This document shows positions 24,405 through 32,795 of a stretch of DNA of 37,008 nucleotides, one piece after another (the first letter of the stretch is position 1; every line of letters starts with the position of its first letter). The translations under genes and the position numbers were made by a program. The notes below the pieces were generated by a model. It saw nothing but the letters and a program-made list of their open reading frames with translations. It did not search any database and was not told the DNA's origin. Where the stretch lies: the NCBI GenBank assembly GCA_938084555.1, contig CALKFR010000067.1:1-37008 (forward strand), in the 5' to 3' direction. This DNA comes from an uncultured Flavobacteriaceae bacterium (GTDB lineage Bacteria > Bacteroidota > Bacteroidia > Flavobacteriales > Flavobacteriaceae).

Positions 24405-25088
24405 ATGCGAAAAATTATAATTGTTGGAGGTAGTCGAGGAATCGGAAACTCCCTTCTTACCTCGCTAGTTGAAAATAACAAAGTTATCAATATTAGTAGG
24501 GTCCAACCTACCCTATCACATACTAATTTAACTCATTACACTTGTGATATTTTAATTGATGAACTCCCTGATTTAATGGAAGCTGATTCAATTATATATT
24601 GTCCTGGAAGTATCAACTTAAAACCAATATCACGATTAAAGCTAGATGATTTTAGAAATGATTTTGAAATTAATGTAGTTGGTGCTGTAAAGACCATACA
24701 AAAATATCTTACCATTTTAAAAAAAGGTAATTGTCCATCGGTTGTTCTTTTTAGTACTGTAGCAACAGAACTTGGAATGCCTTATCATGCTAGTGTAGCT
24801 GCTGCAAAATCTGCAGTTGAAGGATTGGTAAAATCATTAGGTGCAGAGTTAGCGCCTACAATCAGAATAAATGCTATTGCCCCTACCGTCACAGATACAG
24901 ATTTAGCATCTAAGTTCTTTAGAAATGAAAAAATGATTGATATGATTATAGAACGTCATCCACTTAAAAAGTTTCTTGATCCTAAAGAAGTCGCAGATAT
25001 GGCAGAATTCTTACTCTCTCCAAAAGCATCATCGATCTCAGGTCAAGTTTTTAAAATGGATTGTGGAATTGTTAGTTTTAAAATCTAA
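24405..25088 (+). CDS. SDR-family oxidoreductase-like protein lacking the catalytic Tyr
   Basis: A 227-residue classical-size SDR. The nucleotide-binding motif is GGSRGIG (8-14), the NAG-equivalent region is YCPGS and the C-terminal motif is NAIAPTVTDTDLA. The YxxxK catalytic motif is altered: K135 is present in HASVAAAKSAVEG but residue 131 is Val rather than Tyr, with a Tyr only at 127. S117/T118 sit where the catalytic Ser is expected. It could be a non-canonical reductase, or a cofactor-binding protein with a non-redox role. Spacing is 3 bp to the preceding ORF and 1 bp to the glutathione peroxidase gene. Confidence 0.9.
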   Translation: MRKIIIVGGSRGIGNSLLTSLVENNKVINISRVQPTLSHTNLTHYTCDILIDELPDLMEADSIIYCPGSINLKPISRLKLDDFRNDFEINVVGAVKTIQKYLTILKKGNCPSVVLFSTVATELGMPYHASVAAAKSAVEGLVKSLGAELAPTIRINAIAPTVTDTDLASKFFRNEKMIDMIIERHPLKKFLDPKEVADMAEFLLSPKASSISGQVFKMDCGIVSFKI

Positions 25089-25089
25089 T

Positions 25090-25629
25090 ATGAATCCGTT
25101 TGCAGTTTTCATTAAAACATTGTCTAAAACCAATAAACCTATAAAAATGTCAGCATCAAAATCGTTGTATGATATCAAGATTGATTCACTACAAGGGAAA
25201 TCAATTGATTTTTCATCCTTTAAAGGAAAAAAAATATTGTTTGTAAATGTGGCTTCAAAGTGTGGATTCACCCCCCAATATAAAGACCTTCAAAAGTTAT
25301 ATAATCAATACCAAGACAAATTAGTTGTTATTGGTGTTCCTTGCAATCAATTTGGGAAACAAGAACCAGGTAAGGCTGATGAAATTGAAGAATTCTGCCA
25401 GGTAAACTATGGTGTATCATTCTTAATTACTGAAAAAATTGATGTAAAAGGTAATCAACAACACCCCCTATACACATGGTTAACATCAAAAACTGAAAAT
25501 GGAAGAAAAAATTCTTCTGTAAAATGGAATTTTCAAAAATATTTGATCGATGAAAATGGTGAATTAATTGATTATTATTATTCAATAACCTCTCCAACTA
25601 GTTCTAAAATAAAAAAACACCTGAAATAA
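25090..25629 (+). CDS. Glutathione peroxidase-family thiol peroxidase
   Basis: A 179-residue protein from ATG 25090, 1 bp after the SDR stop; a second possible start is ATG 25147 (MSASK), closer to the usual length. The peroxidatic Cys is C58 in VNVASKCGFTPQYK. Other catalytic-tetrad elements are PCNQFGKQEPG (Gln) and VKWNFQKYLID (Trp, Asn). Bacterial Cys-GPx enzymes of this kind mostly use thioredoxin to reduce peroxides, including lipid hydroperoxides. An in-frame extension back to 24976 would overlap the SDR heavily and is not credible. The role in the cluster is inferred as removal of light-generated lipid or organic peroxides. Confidence 0.95.
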   Translation: MNPFAVFIKTLSKTNKPIKMSASKSLYDIKIDSLQGKSIDFSSFKGKKILFVNVASKCGFTPQYKDLQKLYNQYQDKLVVIGVPCNQFGKQEPGKADEIEEFCQVNYGVSFLITEKIDVKGNQQHPLYTWLTSKTENGRKNSSVKWNFQKYLIDENGELIDYYYSITSPTSSKIKKHLK

Positions 25630-25631
25630 AA

Positions 25632-25802
25632 ATGTTTGGACTCTTTAAAAAAAAATCAGAGATAGAAAAATTAGAACATCTTTACAAAAAAAAGATGAAA
25701 GAAGGATATGATCTTCAATCTATTGATAGAAGTGCTAGTGACCAAAAGTATGTTGAGGCAGACCAAATATTAAAGAAAATTGAATCCTTAGAAAAAAAGT
25801 GA
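25632..25802 (+). CDS. Lacal_2735-like small protein
   Basis: A 56-residue ORF, too short for simple ORF calling, beginning MFGLFKKKSEIEKLEHLYKK and ending in ADQILKKIESLEKK. The MFGLFKKK start, charged coiled-coil-like body and SASDQKYVEAD middle are the pattern I recall for the Lacal_2735 family of Flavobacteriia (related in look to DUF6435). It sits 2 bp after the peroxidase gene, and its TGA overlaps the GTG start of tspO in GTGA. Function unknown; possibly cytoplasmic helical. Confidence 0.8.
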   Translation: MFGLFKKKSEIEKLEHLYKKKMKEGYDLQSIDRSASDQKYVEADQILKKIESLEKK

Positions 25803-26266
25803 TTATCAAAAATTTTAAATACTTAATTTTATTTCTAATCATCAATTTTGGTGGATTAGCATTAGGGAGTTTGCTCATGAATAATGGCCCAAATACAGAT
25901 TGGTATTTTAGTTTAGCAAAAGCCCCTTGGTCACCACCAGGATGGGTTTTTGGAGCCGCCTGGACAAGTATTATGATTTGTTTTTCTATCTATTTAGTTT
26001 TTCTTTTCACGAAGCATTATAGCCAAAAGAAACTAATTTTATTTATTATTCAATTTTTCTTGAATGTTAGTTGGAACTATATTTTTTTTAATAAGCATCA
26101 AGTTTTTACAGCACTCATTTCTATAATTTTGTTAACTGCATTAATTTTCTTTTTTTTCTTTCACTTTAATAAGGAAATAAAAAAAGCTAGTTATTTACTT
26201 CTCCCCTATATGATTTGGCTTTGTATCGCCACTTCATTAAACCTTTATATTTTGATACATAATTAG
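25799..26266 (+). CDS. tspO: TspO/MBR-family (tryptophan-rich sensory) membrane protein
   Basis: A 155-residue protein with five predicted transmembrane helices. The signature loop WSPPGWVFGAAWT (44-56) and the conserved QFFLNVSWNYIFF and LLLPYMIWLCIATSLNLYI are those of TspO. Family members bind porphyrins, and in bacteria some degrade protoporphyrin IX in light or control photosynthesis and stress genes. The GTG start overlaps the small upstream gene by 4 bp, so translation is coupled. In this cluster a role in handling photosensitising porphyrins is a reasonable inference. Confidence 0.95.
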   Translation: MIIKNFKYLILFLIINFGGLALGSLLMNNGPNTDWYFSLAKAPWSPPGWVFGAAWTSIMICFSIYLVFLFTKHYSQKKLILFIIQFFLNVSWNYIFFNKHQVFTALISIILLTALIFFFFFHFNKEIKKASYLLLPYMIWLCIATSLNLYILIHN

Positions 26267-26268
26267 AG

Positions 26269-26736
26269 ATGAAAATATATACACTTCACAAAACTCAAAA
26301 ATTACCAATATCCATCAATGAAGCTTGGGAGTTTTTATCTAACCCTAAAAATTTATCAGAATTAACACCAAAAGAAATGAATTTTAAAATCATTTCAAAT
26401 GACCAAAAGAAAATGTACGCTGGTCAAATCATTCAATACAGCGTAACTCCAATTGCTAATATTAAAACAAAATGGATAAGTGAAATTACACATTTAAAAG
26501 AAGGAAAATATTTTGTAGACCTTCAACTCTATGGTCCGTATGCTTTTTGGCATCATAAACATTTTATTCATGAAATTGAAGGTGGAGTTGAAATGGAGGA
26601 TATTATTGATTATAAAGTTCCTTTTGGAATGCTCGGACGTATGATTCATCCATTTGCAGTAAAACCTAAACTAGAGAAAATTTTCAACTACAGGCAACAA
26701 AAATTAGTAGAACGCTTCGGAAAATATAATAAATAA
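26269..26736 (+). CDS. SRPBCC-family ligand-binding protein
   Basis: A 155-residue START/Bet v1-like (SRPBCC) protein. The pattern LPISINEAWEFLSNPKNLSELTP near the N-terminus, the central GQIIQYSVTP and KTKWISEI, and the end VEMEDIIDYKVPFGMLGRMIHPFAVKPKLEKIFNYR are typical. It has a hydrophobic-cavity fold that often binds lipids or isoprenoids. The stop codon overlaps the photolyase start by one base (TAATG). No catalytic motif is assigned. Confidence 0.88.
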   Translation: MKIYTLHKTQKLPISINEAWEFLSNPKNLSELTPKEMNFKIISNDQKKMYAGQIIQYSVTPIANIKTKWISEITHLKEGKYFVDLQLYGPYAFWHHKHFIHEIEGGVEMEDIIDYKVPFGMLGRMIHPFAVKPKLEKIFNYRQQKLVERFGKYNK

Positions 26737-28034
26737 TGGATAAGATTTCAATTTTTTGGTTTCGAAGAGATTTAAGGCTTCACGATAATAAAGGCTTTTT
26801 CCGTGCACTTCAATCTGAGGAAAAGATACTGCCAATTTTTATTTTTGATACTGAAATACTTAAAAAAATACCTAAAGACGATGCCCGTATTTCATTCATT
26901 TTCTCTGAATTAAAGGCTATGAATACTCATTTGGAATCATTTGAAACTGAGATAAAAATGTTTCATGGAAACCCAAAAGATATTTTTAAATCATTATTGA
27001 ATAAATTTAAAATAGTAAAGGTGTATACAAACCATGACTATGAACCCTATGCGATAAAAAGAGATTTAGTCATCAAAGAATTATTAGCTAAAAATAAAAT
27101 TGACTTTCAGACCTACAAAGACCAAGTAATTTTTGAAAGAAATGAAATTACAAAAAAAGATGGCAAACCCTATGTAGTTTATACTCCATATTCAAAAAAA
27201 TGGTTGGAAAAATACCAAACAAGTAAACCCGAATATTATCCCTCAGAGGATTATTTAATTAGACTTTATAAAAAAACAATATCAAAAATCATAACATTAA
27301 GTGATCTTGGGTTTATTGAAACTAATATCCCTATAAAAAACTACATTTTTAATTCTAGAATTATTAATGAATATGAAGAAACGCGTAATTTTCCGGCACT
27401 AGACAATACATCTAAACTTGGTCCTCACCTTCGTTTTGGTACTGTTAGTATTCGTCAAATGGTTTCCAGAGCAGATGAGCAAGAAAATAAAATTTTTCTT
27501 AAAGAATTAATTTGGAGAGAATTTTTTATGCAAATATTATGGCATTTTCCACATACACACAAAAATTCTTTCAAATCTAAATACGATAGAATTATTTGGA
27601 GAAATAATGAAGAAGAATTTAAAAAATGGTGTGATGGGAACACTGGATATCCAATGGTAGATGCCGGAATGAGACAATTAAACAAAACTGGCTTTATGCA
27701 TAATAGAGTTCGAATGCTTGTAGGAAGTTTTTTATGCAAACATTTACTTATTGATTGGCGTTGGGGCGAAGCATATTTCGCTGAAAAATTACATGACTAT
27801 GAGATGTCTAGTAATGTTGGAAACTGGCAATGGGTAGCTGGTACTGGTGTTGATGCATCACCTTATTTTAGAATTTTTAATCCTACTAGTCAAATTCAAA
27901 AGTTTGATAAAGAATTAAAATATATTAAAAAATGGGTTCCAGATTTTCAGGAACTAACCTATCCAAGTCCTATGGTAGAGCATAAATTTGCAAGAGAACG
28001 TTGCCTTAAAACTTACAAAGATGCTCTTGCCTAA
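26736..28034 (+). CDS. phrB: Class I CPD photolyase-type deoxyribodipyrimidine photo-lyase
   Basis: A 432-residue canonical photolyase. The N-terminal antenna domain begins ISIFWFRRDLRLHDNKG (4-20). The FAD domain has KLGPHLRFGTVSIRQM, LKELIWREFFMQILW, NTGYPMVDAGMRQL, HNRVRMLVGSFL and SSNVGNWQWVAGTGVDASPYFRIFNP. The Trp-triad equivalents of E. coli W306 (KKWCDG), W359 (IDWRWG) and W382 (NWQW), and the flavin-facing Asn, are all present, so this is the member most likely to be a fully functional light-driven CPD repair enzyme. It is the last gene of the cluster, 42 bp before the second tRNA-Pro. There is no strong hairpin after it other than the one behind the tRNA. Confidence 0.95.
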   Translation: MDKISIFWFRRDLRLHDNKGFFRALQSEEKILPIFIFDTEILKKIPKDDARISFIFSELKAMNTHLESFETEIKMFHGNPKDIFKSLLNKFKIVKVYTNHDYEPYAIKRDLVIKELLAKNKIDFQTYKDQVIFERNEITKKDGKPYVVYTPYSKKWLEKYQTSKPEYYPSEDYLIRLYKKTISKIITLSDLGFIETNIPIKNYIFNSRIINEYEETRNFPALDNTSKLGPHLRFGTVSIRQMVSRADEQENKIFLKELIWREFFMQILWHFPHTHKNSFKSKYDRIIWRNNEEEFKKWCDGNTGYPMVDAGMRQLNKTGFMHNRVRMLVGSFLCKHLLIDWRWGEAYFAEKLHDYEMSSNVGNWQWVAGTGVDASPYFRIFNPTSQIQKFDKELKYIKKWVPDFQELTYPSPMVEHKFARERCLKTYKDALA

Positions 28035-28059
28035 TAATATAATATATAGTTATTAATTT

Positions 28060-28067
28060 TATATTTG
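28060..28067 (+). promoter_or_regulatory. -7 box of the tRNA-Pro(GGG) gene
   Basis: TATATTTG matches TAnnTTTG and ends 9 bases before the mature tRNA. A clear -33 TTTG was not found, and AT-rich context lowers confidence. Confidence 0.45.
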
Positions 28068-28076
28068 TTGAAAATA

Positions 28077-28151
28077 CGGGATGTAGCTTAGTCCGGTTAA
28101 AGTGCTGGTCTGGGGGACCAGAGATCGGAGGTTCGAATCCTCTCATCCCGA
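28077..28151 (+). tRNA. tRNA-Pro, anticodon GGG
   Basis: A 75-base cloverleaf. The acceptor stem CGGGATG pairs with CATCCCG, and A is the discriminator. The anticodon arm CTGGT-CTGGGGG-ACCAG reads GGG. The T-arm holds GGTTCGAATCC, as in the other tRNA-Pro in the window. CCA is not encoded. Confidence 0.96.
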
Positions 28152-28164
28152 CAAACTAAAGTAG

Positions 28165-28204
28165 AAAATTTCCTTGAAAGTTTACTTTCTTAAGGAAATT
28201 TTTT
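28165..28204 (+). terminator. Terminator after tRNA-Pro(GGG)
   Basis: The stem AAAATTTCCTT (28165-28175) pairs with AAGGAAATTTT (28192-28202). An inner GAAAG/CTTTC pairing, a short TTTA loop and a two-base bulge complete it, and a T run follows. Confidence 0.8.
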
Positions 28205-28270
28205 AGTTCAATTAAATAACTAAGATAAAGTTGAAAGAATAATTTTTCTGTATAGTCATGTATATTTTGT

Positions 28271-28278
28271 TAAATTTG
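28271..28278 (+). promoter_or_regulatory. Possible -7 box of the udk-divIC-mut operon
   Basis: TAAATTTG fits TAnnTTTG and lies 27 bases before the udk ATG. No good -33 box is seen about 20 bp upstream, so this is tentative. Confidence 0.35.
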
Positions 28279-28305
28279 TTTTACATCATAATTTAAAATA
28301 AAAAT

Positions 28306-28911
28306 ATGCTTGTAATTGGAATTGCTGGAGGTACTGGAAGCGGTAAAACTACTGTTGTAAATCAAATTATTAATGAATTACCTGAAAATGAGGTTTGTGT
28401 TATTTCTCAAGACTCTTATTACAAGTCAACAGACTCGCTAACATACGACGAGCGAATAAAAATTAACTTTGATCATCCTAGAGCTATAGATTTTGACTTA
28501 TTAGAAAAACATATATCAGACCTTAAAAGTGGTGAAATTATTCAACAACCTGTTTATTCCTTTGTCACTCATAATAGAACAAAAGATCATATTGAAACCC
28601 ATCCTAGAAAAGTAGTAATTATTGAAGGAATACTTATTTTCAACAGTAAGAAATTACTTGATTTATTTGATATAAAAATATTTGTTCATGCTGATGCTGA
28701 TGAAAGATTAATAAGACGTGTTAGACGAGATATTAAAGAAAGAGGAAGAGATATTGATGAGGTCTTAGATCGCTATAAAAATACATTAAAACCAATGCAT
28801 CAACAATTTATAGAACCCACAAAAAGTTTTGCAGACATCATTATACCTAACGATCGTTACAATACCGTAGCAATTGATATTGTTAGAACAGTGATAAGTG
28901 AACGCTTATAA
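28306..28911 (+). CDS. udk: Uridine kinase
   Basis: A 201-residue P-loop kinase. Walker A is GGTGSGKTT (8-16), followed by the SQDSYYKS substrate region, FDHPRAIDFDLL, and VVIIEGILIFNSKKLLDLFDIKIFVH, with the lid-like RLIRRVRRDIKERGRD. It phosphorylates uridine/cytidine to UMP/CMP in pyrimidine salvage. Length and motifs are normal. It is followed after 1 bp by the DivIC-like gene, so the two are likely co-transcribed. Confidence 0.96.
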   Translation: MLVIGIAGGTGSGKTTVVNQIINELPENEVCVISQDSYYKSTDSLTYDERIKINFDHPRAIDFDLLEKHISDLKSGEIIQQPVYSFVTHNRTKDHIETHPRKVVIIEGILIFNSKKLLDLFDIKIFVHADADERLIRRVRRDIKERGRDIDEVLDRYKNTLKPMHQQFIEPTKSFADIIIPNDRYNTVAIDIVRTVISERL

Positions 28912-28912
28912 T

Positions 28913-29227
28913 ATGGTAGTAAAAAAAATAAAAGAGAGTAAATTATTTAAGTTTTTCACTAATAAATATATTATCATATTAAGTGCTTTTTTAATATGGA
29001 TGTTTTTCTTTGATGCTAATGTTCAACTTAATAAAGAATTTAAGAGAGAGATAAAAGAACTTAACACTACCATAAATTTTTATACTAAAGAAATTAAAAA
29101 AGATAAAAATACAATTACAGAATTACAAGATTCTCTTCAACTTGAAAAATTTGCTAGGGAAAAGTATTTAATGAAAAAAGATAACGAGGATATTTACATC
29201 ATAGAATTTGATACTTTAAAAAAATAA
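28913..29227 (+). CDS. FtsB/DivIC-family septum formation initiator
   Basis: A 104-residue protein from ATG 28913, 1 bp after the udk stop. An in-frame GTG at 28898 would overlap udk and is less likely. A basic N-terminus is followed by one transmembrane helix (about 19-35, IIILSAFLIWMFFF), then a coiled coil (about 36-78), then FAREKYLMKKDNEDIYIIEF, the typical C-terminal DivIC/FtsB pattern. It is a type II inner-membrane protein of the divisome that pairs with an FtsL-like partner. Its stop abuts the mutA start (0 bp). Confidence 0.9.
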   Translation: MVVKKIKESKLFKFFTNKYIIILSAFLIWMFFFDANVQLNKEFKREIKELNTTINFYTKEIKKDKNTITELQDSLQLEKFAREKYLMKKDNEDIYIIEFDTLKK

Positions 29228-30577
29228 ATGGACAATTTTTTATTTGATGAATTTGACACTTTAACACCAGCTGCTTGGAAACAAAAAATTCAAGTAGACT
29301 TAAAAGGAGAAGATTATAATGAGTCCTTGATCTGGAAATCAAATGAAGGCATTCATGTAAGACCATTTTACTCCTCTGAAGATAGGCATTTTAATACTAT
29401 TCCCTTAGCTAAGAATGGGTATAAAATTTGTCAATCTATATTTATAGATGATGTAATCATAGCCAATAAATTGGCTATAGATAGTATTCATAGAGGTGCC
29501 TCTGCAATTCAATTTATAGCCACTACTTCTTTTGATTATAAAACCCTATTTAATAAAATCAACACCAAAGAAATATTTATTTATTTAAATTTTGAATTCC
29601 TTAATGCTGCATTTGTTCAAGAAATAGAGGGCTATTGTAAGAGTAACTACATTTATTTTCAGATTGATAGTATAGGAAACTTAGCCAAAACAGGAAATTG
29701 GTTTTCTAATTTAAATTCAGATCTTAAAGAAAAAAATAAATATATTCATGCTGTCAACAATTCAATTTGCGTAAATGCTTCATTGTATCAAAATGCAGGA
29801 GCTTCTATTATTCAAGAGTTAGCCTATGCACTTGCTCATACTAATGAATATATTGAGTTATTTGGAGAATCTATAGCAACTAAAATTCATTATATTTTTT
29901 CTGTAGGGAGCAATTACTTCTTTGAAATAGCAAAATTAAGAGCATTTCGTATACTAGTCGAAGCCCTTTTTAAAGAATATGGAATAAAAAATACACCCAT
30001 TCATATTTTCACAAAACCAAGTTTACGAAACAAAACAGTATATGATTACAATGTAAATATGTTGAGAACCACAACTGAATGTATGAGTGCAATTCTAGGA
30101 GGGTCAGATACAATTTCTAATATTTCTTACGATTCAATTTATCATAAATCAAATGAATTCGGAGAAAGAATTGCTAGAAATCAATTATTAATTTTAAAAG
30201 AAGAAGCCTATCTATCAGAAGCACATAAATTTGCAAATGGAGCTTATTATATTGAAAGTATTGAAAAACAATTTGCTGAAAAGGCACTTCAACTATTCAA
30301 ACAAATAGAAAAAAATGGAGGGTTTTTAAAGCAACTTAAAAAAGGAACTATCCAAAAGAAGATTAGTGATAATGCGAAAAAACAGCAAGCACAATTTGAT
30401 CAAAATAAAATCATATTATTAGGAACTAATAAGTTAACACGCGAGAATGATTGTATGAAAAATGAGCTTCAAATCTATCCATTTTTAAAGAAAACAAACA
30501 CAAGAACTTTGATTGTTCCAATTCTTCAAAGACGATTAGCTGATGAACTAGAGCAAAATAGGTTAAAATTGGAATAG
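29228..30577 (+). CDS. mutA: Methylmalonyl-CoA mutase small (beta) subunit, short form
   Basis: A 449-residue protein with the mutase TIM-barrel pattern: TPAAWKQKIQVDLKGEDYNESLIWKSNEGI near the start, YQNAGASIIQELAYALAHTNEY, and LRTTTECMSAILGGSDTISNISYD. It lacks the C-terminal cobalamin-fold domain found in the roughly 620-residue small subunits of actinobacteria, as is common in Bacteroidetes. It is the non-catalytic partner of the large subunit encoded 51 bp downstream. The complex interconverts (R)-methylmalonyl-CoA and succinyl-CoA, for odd-chain fatty acid and propionate metabolism. Confidence 0.93.
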   Translation: MDNFLFDEFDTLTPAAWKQKIQVDLKGEDYNESLIWKSNEGIHVRPFYSSEDRHFNTIPLAKNGYKICQSIFIDDVIIANKLAIDSIHRGASAIQFIATTSFDYKTLFNKINTKEIFIYLNFEFLNAAFVQEIEGYCKSNYIYFQIDSIGNLAKTGNWFSNLNSDLKEKNKYIHAVNNSICVNASLYQNAGASIIQELAYALAHTNEYIELFGESIATKIHYIFSVGSNYFFEIAKLRAFRILVEALFKEYGIKNTPIHIFTKPSLRNKTVYDYNVNMLRTTTECMSAILGGSDTISNISYDSIYHKSNEFGERIARNQLLILKEEAYLSEAHKFANGAYYIESIEKQFAEKALQLFKQIEKNGGFLKQLKKGTIQKKISDNAKKQQAQFDQNKIILLGTNKLTRENDCMKNELQIYPFLKKTNTRTLIVPILQRRLADELEQNRLKLE

Positions 30578-30628
30578 CCATAAAAATATTTTTAAAACAA
30601 CAAAATAGTAACAAAGTAACGTATATAA

Positions 30629-32719
30629 ATGACCCGAAAAAAGCTTCAAAACTTATCTCTGAATTTTGCTAAAAATACAGCTTTTAAAACTTTTAATCAT
30701 GAAGGTTTCGTTGCAGGTATCGCTCCAAATTTAAGAGGTCCTTATGCTACCATGTATGTTAAAAAACCTTGGACCATTAGACAATATGCAGGGTTTTCAA
30801 CTGCTGAAGAAAGTAATTCATTTTACAGAAGGAACTTAAAGGGTGGGCAAAAAGGATTATCTGTTGCTTTTGATCTTGCAACTCATAGAGGCTATGATTC
30901 AGATCATGAACGTGTAGAAGGAGATGTTGGAAAAGCTGGGGTTGCTATTGACTCTGTTGAAGATATGAAGATTTTATTCGAAGGCATTCCCTTAGATAAA
31001 ATGTCTGTTTCAATGACAATGAACGGAGCAGTTTTACCAATATTAGCGTTTTATATCGTAGCCGCAGAGGAGCAAGGAGTAAAAGCATCAGAACTTTCTG
31101 GAACCATACAAAATGATATCTTAAAAGAATTTATGGTTAGGAATACTTATATCTATCCACCTAATCCTTCTATGAAAATTATAGCAGATATTTTTGAATA
31201 TACTAGTAAATATATGCCCAAGTTTAATTCCATTTCAATTTCAGGATATCATATGCAAGAGGCAGGTGCTTCTCCAGAAATTGAAATGGCCTATACGCTA
31301 GCAAATGGATTAGAATATATAAAAAAAGGACTTGAAACAGGGATGAAAATAGATTCATTTGCACCAAGATTATCTTTTTTCTGGGGAATAGGAATGGATC
31401 ATTTTACAGAAATAGCAAAAATGAGAGCCGCAAGAATGTTATGGGCAAAACTTGTGAAACAATTTCATCCAAAAAATCCGAAGTCATTAGCATTAAGAAC
31501 ACATTGTCAAACAAGTGGATGGAGTTTAACAGAACAAGATCCATTTAATAATATCGCAAGAACAACCATTGAAGCAATGGCTGCAGCATTTGGAGGTACA
31601 CAAAGCCTACATACAAATGCACTTGATGAAGCCATTGCATTACCAACAGATTTTTCTGCACGAATAGCAAGAAATACTCAACTATATTTACAAGATGAAA
31701 CTCAGATCACAAAAACTGTTGATCCATGGGCTGGTAGTTATCAATTAGAACAACTTACAGAAGATATTGCAAATAAAGCATGGAGATTAATCAAAGAAGT
31801 TGAAGAATTGGGTGGAATGACTAGAGCTATAGAAAAAGGAATTCCTAAAATGAGAATTGAGGAAGCTGCTGCAAAAAAACAAGCAAAAATTGATAGTGGT
31901 CAGGATATTATTGTTGGCGTAAATAAATACCAATTAAATGAGGAAGACCCTTTGCAAATACTTGATGTAGACAATGAAGCTGTTCGAAAATCTCAAATAA
32001 AAAGATTAACCAAAATAAAAGCGAATAGAAATTCACAAAAAGTACAAAAATGGCTTAATGAAATTACTTCAGCTGCTAAATTAAGTTTAAAACCTAGTAC
32101 CTCAAAAAATATTAAACGCATAAATTTATTAGATTTAGCAATAAAAGCTGCCAAAGAAAGAGCTACCTTAGGAGAAATTTCTTCTGCTTTAGAAGTAGCA
32201 TATGGAAGACATAAAGCAGTTCATAAAACCATCTCAGGTGTGTATAGTAAAGAAATAAAAGATAATAGGCTATTTAAAGAGGCGTCTAAACTTACTGATA
32301 AGTTTGCTGAACTTGAGGGAAGACGTCCACGGATTATGATTGCAAAATTGGGACAAGATGGACATGACAGAGGTGCAAAAGTAGTTGCTACTGGATATGC
32401 AGATTTAGGATTTGATGTAGATATTGGTCCGTTGTTTCAAACCCCAAAAGAAGCCGTAAAACAAGCTGTAGAAAATGATGTACACATTTTAGGAATTTCA
32501 TCACTTGCTGCGGGTCATAAAACCCTTGTTCCTCAAGTTATCTCTGAATTAAAAAAATATGAGCGTGAAGATATCATGGTAATTGTTGGAGGTGTGATAC
32601 CTGCACAAGATTATCAATTTCTTTTTGACTGTGGAGCCGTTGGTGTTTTTGGACCAGGAACTAAAATAGCTCAAGCTGCCATAGATATGGTTACTATTTT
32701 AATGGATTCTACTAAATAA
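30629..32719 (+). CDS. mutB: Methylmalonyl-CoA mutase large (alpha) subunit
   Basis: A 696-residue catalytic subunit. The N-terminal substrate-binding barrel has [20 protein letters not shown], the tyrosine-bearing [29 protein letters not shown] and [14 protein letters not shown]. The C-terminal B12-binding domain has [11 protein letters not shown], in which H579 is the lower cobalt ligand (DxHxxG), followed by [13 protein letters not shown] and the GPGT end. It carries out the adenosylcobalamin-dependent radical rearrangement. It pairs with mutA upstream. A MeaB/ArgK chaperone and epimerase gene are not in the window. Confidence 0.97.
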   Translation: MTRKKLQNLSLNFAKNTAFKTFNHEGFVAGIAPNLRGPYATMYVKKPWTIRQYAGFSTAEESNSFYRRNLKGGQKGLSVAFDLATHRGYDSDHERVEGDVGKAGVAIDSVEDMKILFEGIPLDKMSVSMTMNGAVLPILAFYIVAAEEQGVKASELSGTIQNDILKEFMVRNTYIYPPNPSMKIIADIFEYTSKYMPKFNSISISGYHMQEAGASPEIEMAYTLANGLEYIKKGLETGMKIDSFAPRLSFFWGIGMDHFTEIAKMRAARMLWAKLVKQFHPKNPKSLALRTHCQTSGWSLTEQDPFNNIARTTIEAMAAAFGGTQSLHTNALDEAIALPTDFSARIARNTQLYLQDETQITKTVDPWAGSYQLEQLTEDIANKAWRLIKEVEELGGMTRAIEKGIPKMRIEEAAAKKQAKIDSGQDIIVGVNKYQLNEEDPLQILDVDNEAVRKSQIKRLTKIKANRNSQKVQKWLNEITSAAKLSLKPSTSKNIKRINLLDLAIKAAKERATLGEISSALEVAYGRHKAVHKTISGVYSKEIKDNRLFKEASKLTDKFAELEGRRPRIMIAKLGQDGHDRGAKVVATGYADLGFDVDIGPLFQTPKEAVKQAVENDVHILGISSLAAGHKTLVPQVISELKKYEREDIMVIVGGVIPAQDYQFLFDCGAVGVFGPGTKIAQAAIDMVTILMDSTK

Positions 32720-32760
32720 TAGAATCGTTTAATCCTATTAATTGTTTTTATTTAAAAATA

Positions 32761-32790
32761 AAAAAGGAGGCTTTTAAAAGCCTCCTTTTT
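32761..32790. terminator. Strong bidirectional terminator after mutB and the converging M16 peptidase gene
   Basis: A perfect 30-bp inverted repeat: AAAAAGGAGGCTTTT (32761-32775) is exactly complementary to 32776-32790. It ends in a T run on both strands and lies 5 bp from the peptidase stop codon. Confidence 0.92.
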
Positions 32791-32795
32791 ACATA

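Larger units (their letters stand above)
14142..28034 (+). other. Photolyase/cryptochrome light-stress gene cluster
   Basis: Seventeen same-strand genes with gaps of mostly 0-5 bp or overlaps, forming two transcription units (14142-22597 and 22712-28034). They include four photolyase-family genes, cofactor, redox and lipid-type enzymes, and several small families of unknown function. The block is bounded on both sides by tRNA-Pro genes. The grouping is seen directly; the light-stress role is inferred from the content. Confidence 0.8.

Noticed and set aside
24976-25089. In-frame N-terminal extension of the glutathione peroxidase gene
   Set aside because: It overlaps the SDR coding sequence by over 110 bp in another frame and adds residues unlike any GPx; ATG 25090 is 1 bp after the SDR stop.
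13820-28151. Integrated mobile element with att sites at the two tRNA-Pro genes
   Set aside because: No integrase, transposase or phage gene is present, and the shared sequence is limited to the 13-base T-arm expected in any tRNA-Pro pair.
28898-28912. GTG start for the DivIC-like gene
   Set aside because: It overlaps udk and adds five non-conserved residues; ATG at 28913 directly after the udk stop is better.
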